In this document: positions 16,109-24,142 of the stretch, piece by piece
Position numbering within the stretch: position 1 is the stretch's first letter
How the letters are laid out: each line of letters begins with the position of its first letter
Source of the DNA: Streptomyces spongiae
Lineage (GTDB): Bacteria; Actinomycetota; Actinomycetes; Streptomycetales; Streptomycetaceae
Assembly (NCBI RefSeq): GCF_009377185.1
Contig: NZ_VJZC01000050.1
Coordinates: forward strand, 1 to 32,518
Direction: 5' to 3'
Length of the DNA: 32,518 nt
The notes under the pieces: model-generated
The model's input: the letters and a program-made list of their open reading frames with translations, nothing else
The model's database searches: none
What the model was told of the DNA's origin: nothing
Translations under genes and position numbers: made by a program

Positions 16109-17269
16109 GTGACCGAGCTCGTCGCGGTGAAGGCCGCGCTCAAGACCCAGGCCGTCGAGACGCCGTCGTGGGCGTATGGGAACTCGGGGACGCGCTTCAA
16201 GGTGTTCGCGCAGCAAGGCGTTCCACGTACACCGCAGGAGAAGCTGGACGACGCCGCCCAGGTGCACGCCTACACCGGTGTCGCGCCGACCGTGGCGCTG
16301 CACATCCCCTGGGACAAGGTCGACGACTACGCCGCGCTGGCGAAGCACGCCGAGGACCGGGGTGTGAAGCTGGGCGCGATCAATTCCAACACCTTCCAGG
16401 ACGACGACTACAAGCTCGGCAGCATCTGCCATCCGGATGCCGCCGTGCGGCGCAAGGCTGTTGATCATCTGCTCGAGTGCGTCGACATCATGGACGCGAC
16501 GGGTTCGAAAGATCTGAAGCTGTGGTTCGCCGACGGGACGAACTACCCCGGTCAGGACGATGTGCGGGAGCGGCAGGACCGGCTCGCCGAGGGGCTCGCC
16601 GAGGTGTACGGGCGGCTCGGTGAGGGGCAGCGGATGCTGCTGGAGTACAAGTTCTTCGAGCCCGCTTTCTACACGACGGACGTTCCGGACTGGGGTACGG
16701 CTTACGCCCACTGTCTGAAGCTTGGGCCGAAGGCGCAGGTCGTGGTGGACACGGGGCACCACGCGCCGGGCACCAACATCGAGTTCATTGTCGCCACGCT
16801 GCTGCGTGAGGGGAAGCTCGGTGGGTTCGACTTCAACTCGCGGTTCTACGCGGACGACGACCTGATGGTGGGGGCCGCTGATCCGTTCCAGCTGTTCCGG
16901 ATCATGTACGAGGTGGTGCGCGGGGGTGGGTTCACGTCCGAGGTCGCGTTCATGCTCGACCAGTGCCACAACATCGAGGCGAAGATTCCGGCGATCATCC
17001 GGTCGGTGATGAATGTGCAGGAGGCCACGGCGAAAGCGCTGCTGGTTGACCGGGAGGCGTTGGGTGCGGCTCAGCGGTCCGGGGATGTGCTCGGTGCGAA
17101 TGCCGTGCTCATGGATGCGTACAACACCGATGTGCGGCCGTTGCTTCGTGAGGTGCGGGAGGAGATGGGGCTGGACCCCGACCCCATTGCGGCTTACGCC
17201 GGGTCCGGGTGGGCCGCGAAGATCGTTGAGGAGCGGGTTGGTGGGGAGCAGGCGGGTTGGGGGGCGTGA
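16109..17269 (+). CDS. rhaI: L-rhamnose isomerase (RhaI type)
   Basis: This 386-residue enzyme is a xylose-isomerase-like barrel of the RhaI group found in Pseudomonas and rhizobia, distinct from enterobacterial RhaA. It converts L-rhamnose to L-rhamnulose. Metal-site segments are visible: EYKFFEP (E179), VVDTGHH (D214, H217, H218) and [13 protein letters not shown] (D241). GTG 16109 is preceded by AGGAG with nine-base spacing. The gene opens the rightward unit directly behind a LacI-controlled promoter. Its 3' codons are less G/C-biased than the rest of the locus (many GGT, GTT, GCT). It is followed by a 130-bp gap holding a recurrent element, then the aldolase gene. Confidence 0.93.
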   Translation: MTELVAVKAALKTQAVETPSWAYGNSGTRFKVFAQQGVPRTPQEKLDDAAQVHAYTGVAPTVALHIPWDKVDDYAALAKHAEDRGVKLGAINSNTFQDDDYKLGSICHPDAAVRRKAVDHLLECVDIMDATGSKDLKLWFADGTNYPGQDDVRERQDRLAEGLAEVYGRLGEGQRMLLEYKFFEPAFYTTDVPDWGTAYAHCLKLGPKAQVVVDTGHHAPGTNIEFIVATLLREGKLGGFDFNSRFYADDDLMVGAADPFQLFRIMYEVVRGGGFTSEVAFMLDQCHNIEAKIPAIIRSVMNVQEATAKALLVDREALGAAQRSGDVLGANAVLMDAYNTDVRPLLREVREEMGLDPDPIAAYAGSGWAAKIVEERVGGEQAGWGA

Positions 17270-17309
17270 GCTGCTGCGTCTCGTCTGCCGGGTAAGGCCG
17301 GTTGCAGGC

Positions 17310-17361
17310 TGCGGGCCGTTTGTGGCTGGTCGCGCGGTTCCCCGCGCCCCTTTGGGGGCGC
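17310..17361 (+). repeat. Recurrent Streptomyces intergenic element, copy C
   Basis: TGCGGGCCGTTTGTGGCTGG is followed by TCGCGCGGTTCCCCGCGCC and a hairpin with 7-bp stem GCGCCCC/GGGGCGC (17344-17350 with 17355-17361). It is the third copy of the element in this window. It lies between the isomerase and aldolase genes inside one unit, 38 bp before the next start codon, so it is probably read through and acts, if at all, as an mRNA structure. Confidence 0.8.
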
Positions 17362-17399
17362 GCCTCACGTACTCATACGTCAAGAAGGACTGAACAAAT

Positions 17400-19439
17400 A
17401 TGGCAACCCACCCCGAAGCCGCCGCCCTCCTCGCTCGCTCTCACCGGCTCGGTGCTGATCCCCGTAACACCAACTACGCCGGCGGTAACGCCTCCGCGAA
17501 GGGCTCCGAGACCGATCCCGTGACCGGCGGTGATGTCGAGTTGATGTGGGTGAAGGGGTCCGGTGGTGATCTCGGTACGCTCACCGAGGCCGGGCTCGCC
17601 GTGTTGCGGCTGGACCGGCTGCGGGCGCTCACCGAGGTGTATCCCGGTGTGGAGCGCGAGGACGAGATGGTGGCCGCGTTCGACTACTGCCTGCACGGGA
17701 AGGGCGGGGCGGCTCCGTCCATCGACACGGCCATGCACGGACTCGTGGACGCGGCCCACGTCGATCATCTGCACCCCGACTCCGGTATCGCGCTCGCGTG
17801 CGCCGCGGACGGGGAGAAGCTGACCGCCGAGTGTTTCGGGGACAGTGTGGTGTGGGTGCCGTGGCGTCGGCCCGGGTTCCAGCTCGGACTGGACATCGCC
17901 GCGGTGAAGGCCGACAACCCGCAGGCCGTCGGGTGTGTCCTCGGCGGGCACGGGATCACGGCGTGGGGTGACACCGCCGAGGAGTGCGAGCGGAACTCGC
18001 TGCACATCATCCGGACCGCCGAGGCATTCCTCGCCGAGCGGGGCAGGCCCGAGCCCTTCGGGCCCGTCATCGAGGGGTACGAGGCGCTGCCCGAGGGCGA
18101 GCGGAGGGAGCGGGCCGCCGCGCTCGCGCCGTACGTCCGGGCGATCGCCTCGCAGGACCGGCCGCAGGTGGGGCACTTCAACGACTCCGATGTCGTGCTC
18201 GACTTCGTGGCCCGTGCCGAGCACCCGCGGCTCGCGGCGCTGGGGACGTCCTGCCCCGACCACTTCCTGCGGACCAAGGTGCGGCCGCTGGTGCTGGACC
18301 TGCCGCCCACCGCCCCGATCGAGGAGGCGGCCGCCCGGCTCAAGGAGCTCCACGCCGCGTACCGCGAGGAGTACGCCGCCTACTATCAGCGGCACGCCGA
18401 ACCCGACTCCCCCGCCATGCGCGGCGCCGACCCCGCGATCGTGCTGGTCCCCGGCGTGGGCATGTTCTCCTTCGGCAAGGACAAGCAGACCGCCCGGGTG
18501 GCCGGCGAGTTCTACGTCAACGCGATCAACGTGATGCGCGGGGCCGAGGCCGTGTCGACGTACGCGCCGATCGAGGAGTCGGAGAAGTTCCGCATCGAGT
18601 ACTGGGCGCTGGAGGAGGCCAAGCTCCAGCGGATGCCGAAGCCCAAGCCGCTCGCGACACGGGTCGCGCTGGTGACGGGTGCGGGGAGCGGGATCGGGAA
18701 GGCCATCGCGCATCGGCTCGTCGCCGAGGGGGCGTGTGTCGTCGTCGCCGATCTGAACGCGGAGAACGCCGCCGCCGTCGCCGAGGAACTGGGCGGCTCC
18801 GACAAGGCCGTCTCCGTCACCGTGGACGTCACGGACGAGGAGCAGATCGTCGCCGCCTTCAAGGCGGCCGTGCTCGCCTTCGGTGGTGTCGACCTCGTCG
18901 TCAACAACGCCGGCATCTCCATCTCCAAGCCGCTGCTGGAGACGACCGCCAAGGACTGGGACCTCCAGCACGACATCATGGCCCGCGGGTCCTTCCTCGT
19001 CTCGCGCGAGGCTGCCCGGGTGATGACGCAGCAGGGGCTCGGCGGCGACATCGTCTACATCGCCTCCAAGAACGCCGTCTTCGCCGGGCCCAACAACATC
19101 GCCTACTCCGCCACCAAGGCCGACCAGGCCCACCAGGTGCGGCTGCTGGCCGCGGAGCTGGGCGAGCACGGCATCCGCGTCAACGGCGTCAACCCGGACG
19201 GCGTCGTGCGCGGCTCCGGCATCTTCGCCGGTGGCTGGGGAGCCAAGCGCGCCGCGGTGTACGGGGTGGAGGAGGAGAAGCTGGGCGAGTTCTACGCCCA
19301 GCGGACCATCCTCAAGCGCGAGGTGCTGCCGGAGCACGTGGCGAACGCGGTGTTCGCGCTGACCGGCGGGGACCTGACGCACACCACCGGTCTGCACGTC
19401 CCGGTGGACGCCGGCGTCGCCGCCGCGTTCCTGCGGTGA
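17400..19439 (+). CDS. rhaD: Bifunctional rhamnulose-1-phosphate aldolase / lactaldehyde dehydrogenase
   Basis: This 679-residue fusion has an N-terminal class II aldolase domain (about 1-410) and a C-terminal short-chain dehydrogenase (about 418-679). The aldolase half carries the zinc cluster HVDHLH (H120, H123, H125) and GGHGITAWG. The dehydrogenase half has the NAD loop TGAGSGIG (426-433), NNAG and the Y569-SATK573 active site. Aldol cleavage of L-rhamnulose 1-phosphate gives dihydroxyacetone phosphate and L-lactaldehyde; the SDR half then oxidises lactaldehyde, most likely to L-lactate. This pairing with lutABC downstream makes the lactate route the natural reading. ATG 17400 has AAGGA upstream. 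The kinase gene starts within its stop codon. Confidence 0.95.
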   Translation: MATHPEAAALLARSHRLGADPRNTNYAGGNASAKGSETDPVTGGDVELMWVKGSGGDLGTLTEAGLAVLRLDRLRALTEVYPGVEREDEMVAAFDYCLHGKGGAAPSIDTAMHGLVDAAHVDHLHPDSGIALACAADGEKLTAECFGDSVVWVPWRRPGFQLGLDIAAVKADNPQAVGCVLGGHGITAWGDTAEECERNSLHIIRTAEAFLAERGRPEPFGPVIEGYEALPEGERRERAAALAPYVRAIASQDRPQVGHFNDSDVVLDFVARAEHPRLAALGTSCPDHFLRTKVRPLVLDLPPTAPIEEAAARLKELHAAYREEYAAYYQRHAEPDSPAMRGADPAIVLVPGVGMFSFGKDKQTARVAGEFYVNAINVMRGAEAVSTYAPIEESEKFRIEYWALEEAKLQRMPKPKPLATRVALVTGAGSGIGKAIAHRLVAEGACVVVADLNAENAAAVAEELGGSDKAVSVTVDVTDEEQIVAAFKAAVLAFGGVDLVVNNAGISISKPLLETTAKDWDLQHDIMARGSFLVSREAARVMTQQGLGGDIVYIASKNAVFAGPNNIAYSATKADQAHQVRLLAAELGEHGIRVNGVNPDGVVRGSGIFAGGWGAKRAAVYGVEEEKLGEFYAQRTILKREVLPEHVANAVFALTGGDLTHTTGLHVPVDAGVAAAFLR

Positions 19440-20911
19440 GTACGTCCATGGGTACGGCAGTGAAGACCTTCGCCGCGGTCGACCTCGGCGCGTCCAGCGG
19501 GCGTGTCATGGTCGGCCGGGTGGGGGCGGGCTCCCTGGAGCTGACCGAGGCCCATCGCTTCCCCAACCGGCCGGTGCGCGTGCCGGAGGGGCTGCGGTGG
19601 GACGTCCTCTCGCTGTACGGGGGCGTGCTGGACGGGCTGCGGGCGGCCGGAGCCGGATGTGGTGGACGGCTCGACTCCGTCGGCATCGACAGCTGGGCCG
19701 TGGACTACGGTCTGCTGGACGCCGACGACGCCCTCCTCGGCAACCCGGTCCACTACCGCGACGCGCGCACCGAGGGCGTCGCGGAGAAGGTGTGGGCCAC
19801 CGTGCCCGCCGCCGAGCTGTATGCGGCGACCGGGCTCCAGTACGCCCCGTTCAACACCCTGTACCAGTTGGCGGCCGCGCGTTCCTCCGCCCAACTCGCG
19901 CAGGCCAGGCGGCTGTTGCTCATTCCCGACCTGTTGACGTACTGGCTCACGGGCGAGCCCGGCACCGAGCTCACCAACGCCTCGACGACCCAGCTGATCG
20001 ACCCGCGGACCCGTGACTGGGCGTATGACGTGGCGGCCCGCCTCGGTATCGACCTGGAGCTGTTCGCGCCCCTGCGGCAGCCCGGGGACCCGGCGGGTCT
20101 GCTGCGGCAGCGGGTGCTGGAGGAGACGGGGCTGACCGGTCCGGTGCCGGTGACGACGGTCGGCTCGCACGACACGGCGTCCGCGGTGGCCGCCGTCCCC
20201 GCGACCGGTGAGCGCTTCGCGTACATCTGCACGGGCACCTGGTCCCTGGCGGGCCTGGAGCTGGACGCGCCGGTCCTCACGGAGGCGAGCCGGGCCGCCA
20301 ACTTCACCAACGAGCTGGGCCTGGACGGCACGGTCCGCTACCTGCGGAACATCATGGGGCTGTGGCTGCTCCAGGAGTGCGTACGGGAGTGGGGCGAGCC
20401 GGACCTCGGTGAGCTGCTGCGGGCGGCGGGCGAGGTGCCTGCGCTGCGGTCGGTCGTGGACGCGGGAGACGCGGCGTTCCTGGCTCCCGGCCGGATGCCC
20501 GAGCGCATCGCCGGAGCATGCCGGGAGTCCGGGCAGCCCGTGCCGGAGACTCCCGCCGAGATCACCCGCTGCATCCTCGACTCGCTCGCCCTCGCCCACC
20601 GCCGGGCGGTCGCCGAGGCCCAGGCGCTCGCCGACCATCCGGTGGACGTGGTCCACGTCGTCGGCGGCGGCACCCGCAACGCCCTGCTCTGCCAGCTGAC
20701 CGCCGACGCCTGCGGGCTCCCGGTGGTCGCGGGTCCGGCGGAGGCGGCCGCGCTCGGCAACGTCCTCGTCCAGGCACGTGCCCAGGGGCTGGTCGGCGAC
20801 CGTGCGGCGATGCGGGGGCTCCTGGCCCGTACGCAGCCGCTGGAGCGGTACGAGCCGCGGGGCGACACGGCGGCGTGGCGTGCGGCGGAGGCACGGCTCA
20901 CCACGCGGTGA
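19436..20911 (+). CDS. rhaB: Rhamnulokinase
   Basis: This FGGY-type sugar kinase phosphorylates L-rhamnulose at O1 before aldol cleavage. It opens with the phosphate-binding strand AAVDLGASSGRVMVGRV, then has GIDSWAVDYGLLD, the TVGSHDTASAVAAVPA catalytic loop and the C-terminal VVGGGTRNALLCQLTADACG adenosine motif, all typical of RhaB. Two starts are possible: GTG 19436, overlapping the previous stop as GTGA (491 residues), and ATG 19448 (487 residues). Neither has a strong Shine-Dalgarno sequence. I list the first because coupled overlap starts are common here. A large hairpin follows 16 bp after the stop, ending the rightward unit. Confidence 0.93.
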   Translation: MSTSMGTAVKTFAAVDLGASSGRVMVGRVGAGSLELTEAHRFPNRPVRVPEGLRWDVLSLYGGVLDGLRAAGAGCGGRLDSVGIDSWAVDYGLLDADDALLGNPVHYRDARTEGVAEKVWATVPAAELYAATGLQYAPFNTLYQLAAARSSAQLAQARRLLLIPDLLTYWLTGEPGTELTNASTTQLIDPRTRDWAYDVAARLGIDLELFAPLRQPGDPAGLLRQRVLEETGLTGPVPVTTVGSHDTASAVAAVPATGERFAYICTGTWSLAGLELDAPVLTEASRAANFTNELGLDGTVRYLRNIMGLWLLQECVREWGEPDLGELLRAAGEVPALRSVVDAGDAAFLAPGRMPERIAGACRESGQPVPETPAEITRCILDSLALAHRRAVAEAQALADHPVDVVHVVGGGTRNALLCQLTADACGLPVVAGPAEAAALGNVLVQARAQGLVGDRAAMRGLLARTQPLERYEPRGDTAAWRAAEARLTTR

Positions 20912-20927
20912 GCGGGCAGCGATGACC

Positions 20928-20967
20928 GGGCCCCGCCCACCGCGCCTGCATCCGGTGGGCGGGGCCC
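20928..20967 (+). terminator. Strong hairpin terminator after rhaB
   Basis: A perfect 14-bp stem, GGGCCCCGCCCACC (20928-20941) pairing with GGTGGGCGGGGCCC (20954-20967), encloses a 12-base loop. It starts 16 bp past the rhaB stop. There is no long T-run, as is usual for Streptomyces. The stem is symmetric, so it could also act on the minus strand, where no gene ends nearby. Confidence 0.85.
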
Positions 20968-21093
20968 CTCCAATGCCACGGCATCCCTTGTCTCATTCCA
21001 CGACACCCCATGTCTTACGGCCGGGCCCCCTCCCCGTGCGCGCGCCCACGTCGTAACCTGCACTCATCCGATGATCGACCCCAAGGAGCCGCG

Positions 21094-21849
21094 ATGCGTG
21101 TCGCCCTGTTCCTGACCTGTGTCAACGACACGCTCTATCCGGACACCGGCCGGGCCGTGGTGAAACTGCTGACCAGACTGGGCGTCGACGTCGACTTCCC
21201 GATGGGCCAGACATGCTGCGGTCAGGCGCACTACAACACCGGATACCGGCATCAGGCCGAGCCGCTCGCTCGGCAGTTCTCCGATGTATTCCGCGACTAC
21301 GAGGCGATCGTGACCCCCTCCGGGTCGTGCGGCTCGATGGTGCGGGAGCTGTACCCGCGCATGGGTGAGCGGGCGCGTGCCGAGGGACGTGGGGACACGC
21401 TCGCGCGCACGCTGGCGCCGGTCGTGCCGAAGACGTACGAGCTGACCGAGTTCCTGGTGGACGTGCTGGGTGTGACGGACGTGGGCGCGTACTACCCGCA
21501 CACGGTGACGTACCACCCGACCTGCCACGGTCTGCGCAGCCTGGGTCTGGGCGACCGGCCGCACCGGCTGCTCCAGGCGGTCAAGGGACTCGAACTGCGC
21601 GAGCTGCCCGGCGCCGACGAGTGCTGTGGCTTCGGCGGCACCTTCGCGGTGAAGAACTCCGATGTCTCCGCGGCCATGGGGACGGACAAGGTGCGCAACG
21701 CCGAGTCCACGGGCGCCGAGGTGCTGTGCGCGGCCGACAACTCCTGTCTGATGCACATCGGTGGCACGATGACCCGGCTGCGGACCGGGATGCGTCCGGT
21801 CCACATCGCCGAGATCCTGGCGAGTACGGAAGAGGAGCCCCTGGGATGA
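21094..21849 (+). CDS. lutA: L-lactate oxidation protein LutA, CCG-domain
   Basis: This 251-residue protein is a cytoplasmic (Fe-S)-binding subunit with two cysteine-rich CCG domains. The first is at GQTCCGQAHYNTG, the second spans YHPTCHGLRSLG and DECCGFGGTFAVK. This is the LutA/YkgE family, part of the LutABC complex that oxidises L-lactate to pyruvate. ATG 21094 has AAGGAG six bases upstream. The stop overlaps the next start as ATGA. Placed directly after the rhamnose unit, whose lactaldehyde dehydrogenase should make L-lactate, it completes the path to pyruvate. A clear promoter was not identified in 20968-21093. Confidence 0.93.
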   Translation: MRVALFLTCVNDTLYPDTGRAVVKLLTRLGVDVDFPMGQTCCGQAHYNTGYRHQAEPLARQFSDVFRDYEAIVTPSGSCGSMVRELYPRMGERARAEGRGDTLARTLAPVVPKTYELTEFLVDVLGVTDVGAYYPHTVTYHPTCHGLRSLGLGDRPHRLLQAVKGLELRELPGADECCGFGGTFAVKNSDVSAAMGTDKVRNAESTGAEVLCAADNSCLMHIGGTMTRLRTGMRPVHIAEILASTEEEPLG

Positions 21850-23333
21850 GCGGGACGTTCGTCGGGATGCCGGCGTTCCCGAAGGCGGCCCACGAGGCCG
21901 TCAACAACACGACCTTGCGCGGCAACCTCCGCCACGCCACCCACACCATCCGCGCCAAGCGCGCCAAGGCGGTGACCGAGGTCTCCGACTGGGCGGCGCT
22001 ACGTGAGGCGGGCAAGCGGATCAAGGACCACACCCTCCGTCATCTCGACCGCTATCTCGTGCAGTTGGAGGAGTCGGTCACACGGGCGGGCGGTACGGTC
22101 CACTGGGCGGCCGACGCCGACGAGGCCAACCGGATCGTGACGGACCTGGTGAAGGCGACCGGCGAGAGCGAGGTCGTCAAGGTCAAGTCGATGGCCACGC
22201 AGGAGATCGGGCTGAACGAGTTCCTGGAGGCCGAGGGCATCCACGCCTACGAGACCGATCTCGCCGAGCTCATCGTGCAGTTGGGCAAGGACCGGCCCTC
22301 CCACATCCTCGTCCCGGCGATCCACCGCAACCGCGGCGAGATCCGCGACATCTTCACCCGCGAGATGAGCGAGTGGGGCCGCCCGGCACCCGAGGGCCTC
22401 ACCGACACGCCCGCCGAACTCGCCGAGGCCGCCCGCCTGCACCTGCGGGAGAAGTTCCTGCGGGCCAAGGTCGGCATCTCCGGGGCCAACTTCATGATCG
22501 CCGAGACCGGCACGCTGGTCGTCGTGGAGTCCGAGGGCAACGGCCGTATGTGCCTGACCCTCCCCGAGACGCTCATCTCGGTGGTCGGCATCGAGAAGAT
22601 CCTGCCCACCTGGCAGGACCTGGAGGTGTTCCTGCAGACACTCCCCCGTTCCTCGACGGCCGAGCGCATGAACCCGTACACGTCGATGTGGACGGGCACG
22701 ACGGACTCCGAGACGGCTGACGGCCCGCGGACCTTCCATCTGGTGCTGATCGACAACGGCCGCACGGACACCCTCGCCGACGAGGTCGGCCGCCAGGCCC
22801 TGCGCTGCATCCGCTGCTCGGCGTGCCTCAACGTCTGCCCGGTGTACGAGCGGGCGGGCGGCCATGCGTACGGCTCGGTCTACCCCGGGCCGATCGGTGC
22901 CATCCTCAGCCCTCAACTCCGGGGCACGGCCAGCGAGATCGACGCCTCCCTCCCGTACGCGTCGTCGTTGTGCGGTGCCTGCTACGAGGTGTGCCCGGTC
23001 GCCATCGACATCCCCGAGGTGCTGGTGCATCTGAGGGAACGGGTCGTGCAGGGCGGCCAAGTCACCCAACAGGGCAGCAAAGTGGTGCTCAAACCCGCGA
23101 AGGGGCACGCCGCCGAGCGGGCGGCGATGCGTGCGGCCCGCTGGGCGTTCAGTCACCCGGGCGCCCTGCGCACCGGGCAGCGGCTGGCGTCCCGCACGCG
23201 CCGCTTCCACCCGCGCACGTTGCCGGGGCCGGGCAGTGCGTGGAGCGGAAGCCGCGATCTTCCTGCCGTACCGGCGGAACCGTTCCGGGACTGGTGGCAG
23301 CGTACGAACGGCGGAAAGGGCGAGGGCAAGTGA
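21846..23333 (+). CDS. lutB: L-lactate oxidation iron-sulfur protein LutB
   Basis: This 495-residue protein has an N-terminal LUD (DUF162) domain (about 70-300, with GISGANFMIAETGTLVV) and two [4Fe-4S] ferredoxin motifs: CIRCSACLNVCP near residue 320-331 and CGACYEVCP near 378-386. The C-terminal 100 residues are the usual LutB/LldF extension. It carries electrons from lactate oxidation together with LutA and LutC. The gene overlaps lutA (ATGA) and lutC (GTGA), so the three subunits are translated in a coupled way. The length matches typical LutB. Confidence 0.95.
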   Translation: MSGTFVGMPAFPKAAHEAVNNTTLRGNLRHATHTIRAKRAKAVTEVSDWAALREAGKRIKDHTLRHLDRYLVQLEESVTRAGGTVHWAADADEANRIVTDLVKATGESEVVKVKSMATQEIGLNEFLEAEGIHAYETDLAELIVQLGKDRPSHILVPAIHRNRGEIRDIFTREMSEWGRPAPEGLTDTPAELAEAARLHLREKFLRAKVGISGANFMIAETGTLVVVESEGNGRMCLTLPETLISVVGIEKILPTWQDLEVFLQTLPRSSTAERMNPYTSMWTGTTDSETADGPRTFHLVLIDNGRTDTLADEVGRQALRCIRCSACLNVCPVYERAGGHAYGSVYPGPIGAILSPQLRGTASEIDASLPYASSLCGACYEVCPVAIDIPEVLVHLRERVVQGGQVTQQGSKVVLKPAKGHAAERAAMRAARWAFSHPGALRTGQRLASRTRRFHPRTLPGPGSAWSGSRDLPAVPAEPFRDWWQRTNGGKGEGK

Positions 23334-23998
23334 GCAGCAGGGACGCGATCCTGGGCCGCGTACGGCGCGCGCTCGCGGACGTACGGCAGGACGACACGCC
23401 GTACGACCAGGCGATTCAACGCGACTATCTTCGTGAGCACGGCGACCGGGGTGTCGAGGAGACGGTGGACCTCCTCGCCGAGAACCTGGCGGACTACCGG
23501 GCGCTCGTGCACCGCTGCACGGACGAGGAGCTGCCGGGCGTGCTCGCGCGGCTCCTGACCGGGCGGGGTTCGCGGAGTGTGCTCGTCCCGCCGGGGCTGC
23601 CGGCGTCGTGGCTCGCGGGGGTCGACCTGCCCCGCGTCCAGGACCGCCTGGAGAGCACCCCGCACGAACTGGACCAGGTCGACAGCGTGGTGACGGGCTG
23701 TGCGGTGGCTATCGCGGAGACCGGCACCATCGTCCTGGACGGCTCCCCCGACCAGGGCCGCCGCCGCATCACTCTCGTCCCCGACCACCACATCTGCGTC
23801 GTACGCGTTCCCGGGCAGGTCGTCTCCTCGGTACCCCAGGGCCTCGAACGCCTCGACCCGAACCGCCCGTTGACCTGGATCTCCGGCCCGTCTGCGACCA
23901 GCGACATCGAACTGGACCGGGTCGAGGGGGTGCACGGCCCGCGCACCCTGGAGGTGGTGCTGGTGAGCGGCCTGCCCGGGGACGAGGTCACGTCGTAG
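23330..23998 (+). CDS. lutC: L-lactate oxidation protein LutC, LUD domain
   Basis: This 222-residue protein has a single LUD domain; GCAVAIAETGTIVLDGSPDQGRRR and PDHHICVVRVPGQVV are characteristic of LutC/YkgG. The GTG start at 23330 overlaps the lutB stop. The third subunit of the lactate-utilising complex, it probably contributes to substrate or cofactor binding. A GTTTTC/GAAAAC hairpin follows 28 bp past the stop and probably ends the transcript. Confidence 0.93.
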   Translation: MSSRDAILGRVRRALADVRQDDTPYDQAIQRDYLREHGDRGVEETVDLLAENLADYRALVHRCTDEELPGVLARLLTGRGSRSVLVPPGLPASWLAGVDLPRVQDRLESTPHELDQVDSVVTGCAVAIAETGTIVLDGSPDQGRRRITLVPDHHICVVRVPGQVVSSVPQGLERLDPNRPLTWISGPSATSDIELDRVEGVHGPRTLEVVLVSGLPGDEVTS

Positions 23999-24025
23999 AG
24001 GCATCGGGTAGGTACTTTTCAGCCC

Positions 24026-24041
24026 GTTTTCGGCCGAAAAC
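24026..24041 (+). terminator. Perfect 16-bp palindrome after lutC
   Basis: GTTTTCGGCCGAAAAC is self-complementary and can fold as a 6-bp stem with a GGCC loop, flanked by CCC and CCCTTGGG. It is 28 bp past lutC and 12 bp before the -35 of the exporter promoter. It is either the lutABC terminator or a regulator site upstream of that promoter. Confidence 0.4.
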
Positions 24042-24052
24042 CCTTGGGCGCG

Positions 24053-24082
24053 TTGACAGGCGACTCGGGACATCCATAGCTT
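24053..24082 (+). promoter_or_regulatory. Predicted promoter of the MFS-marR unit
   Basis: TTGACA (24053-24058) and TAGCTT (24077-24082) are separated by 18 bp; the same two hexamers occur in the rightward rha promoter. The start would be near 24089. An imperfect inverted repeat with ATCG/CGAT half-sites (24091-24094 and 24105-24108) sits there and may be the operator of the MarR protein encoded downstream. Confidence 0.65.
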
Positions 24083-24142
24083 CTCGAATCATCGGAAACG
24101 CAAACGATTGAAGCTGTGGATCATCGAGACTCGGGGGGAAAG

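Noticed and set aside
17373..19397. 674-residue minus-strand open frame over rhaD
   Set aside because: The sense strand encodes a clear aldolase/SDR fusion; the antisense frame has His/Gly/Asp-rich text without any fold signature.
17984..20911. 975-residue version of rhamnulokinase
   Set aside because: The extra N-terminal 480 residues are an Arg/Gly-rich out-of-frame reading of rhaD; the kinase starts at 19436 or 19448.
20968..21093. Promoter for lutABC using TAACCT at 21054-21059
   Set aside because: The -10 is acceptable but no -35-like hexamer lies 16-19 bp upstream, so it is not listed as a feature.
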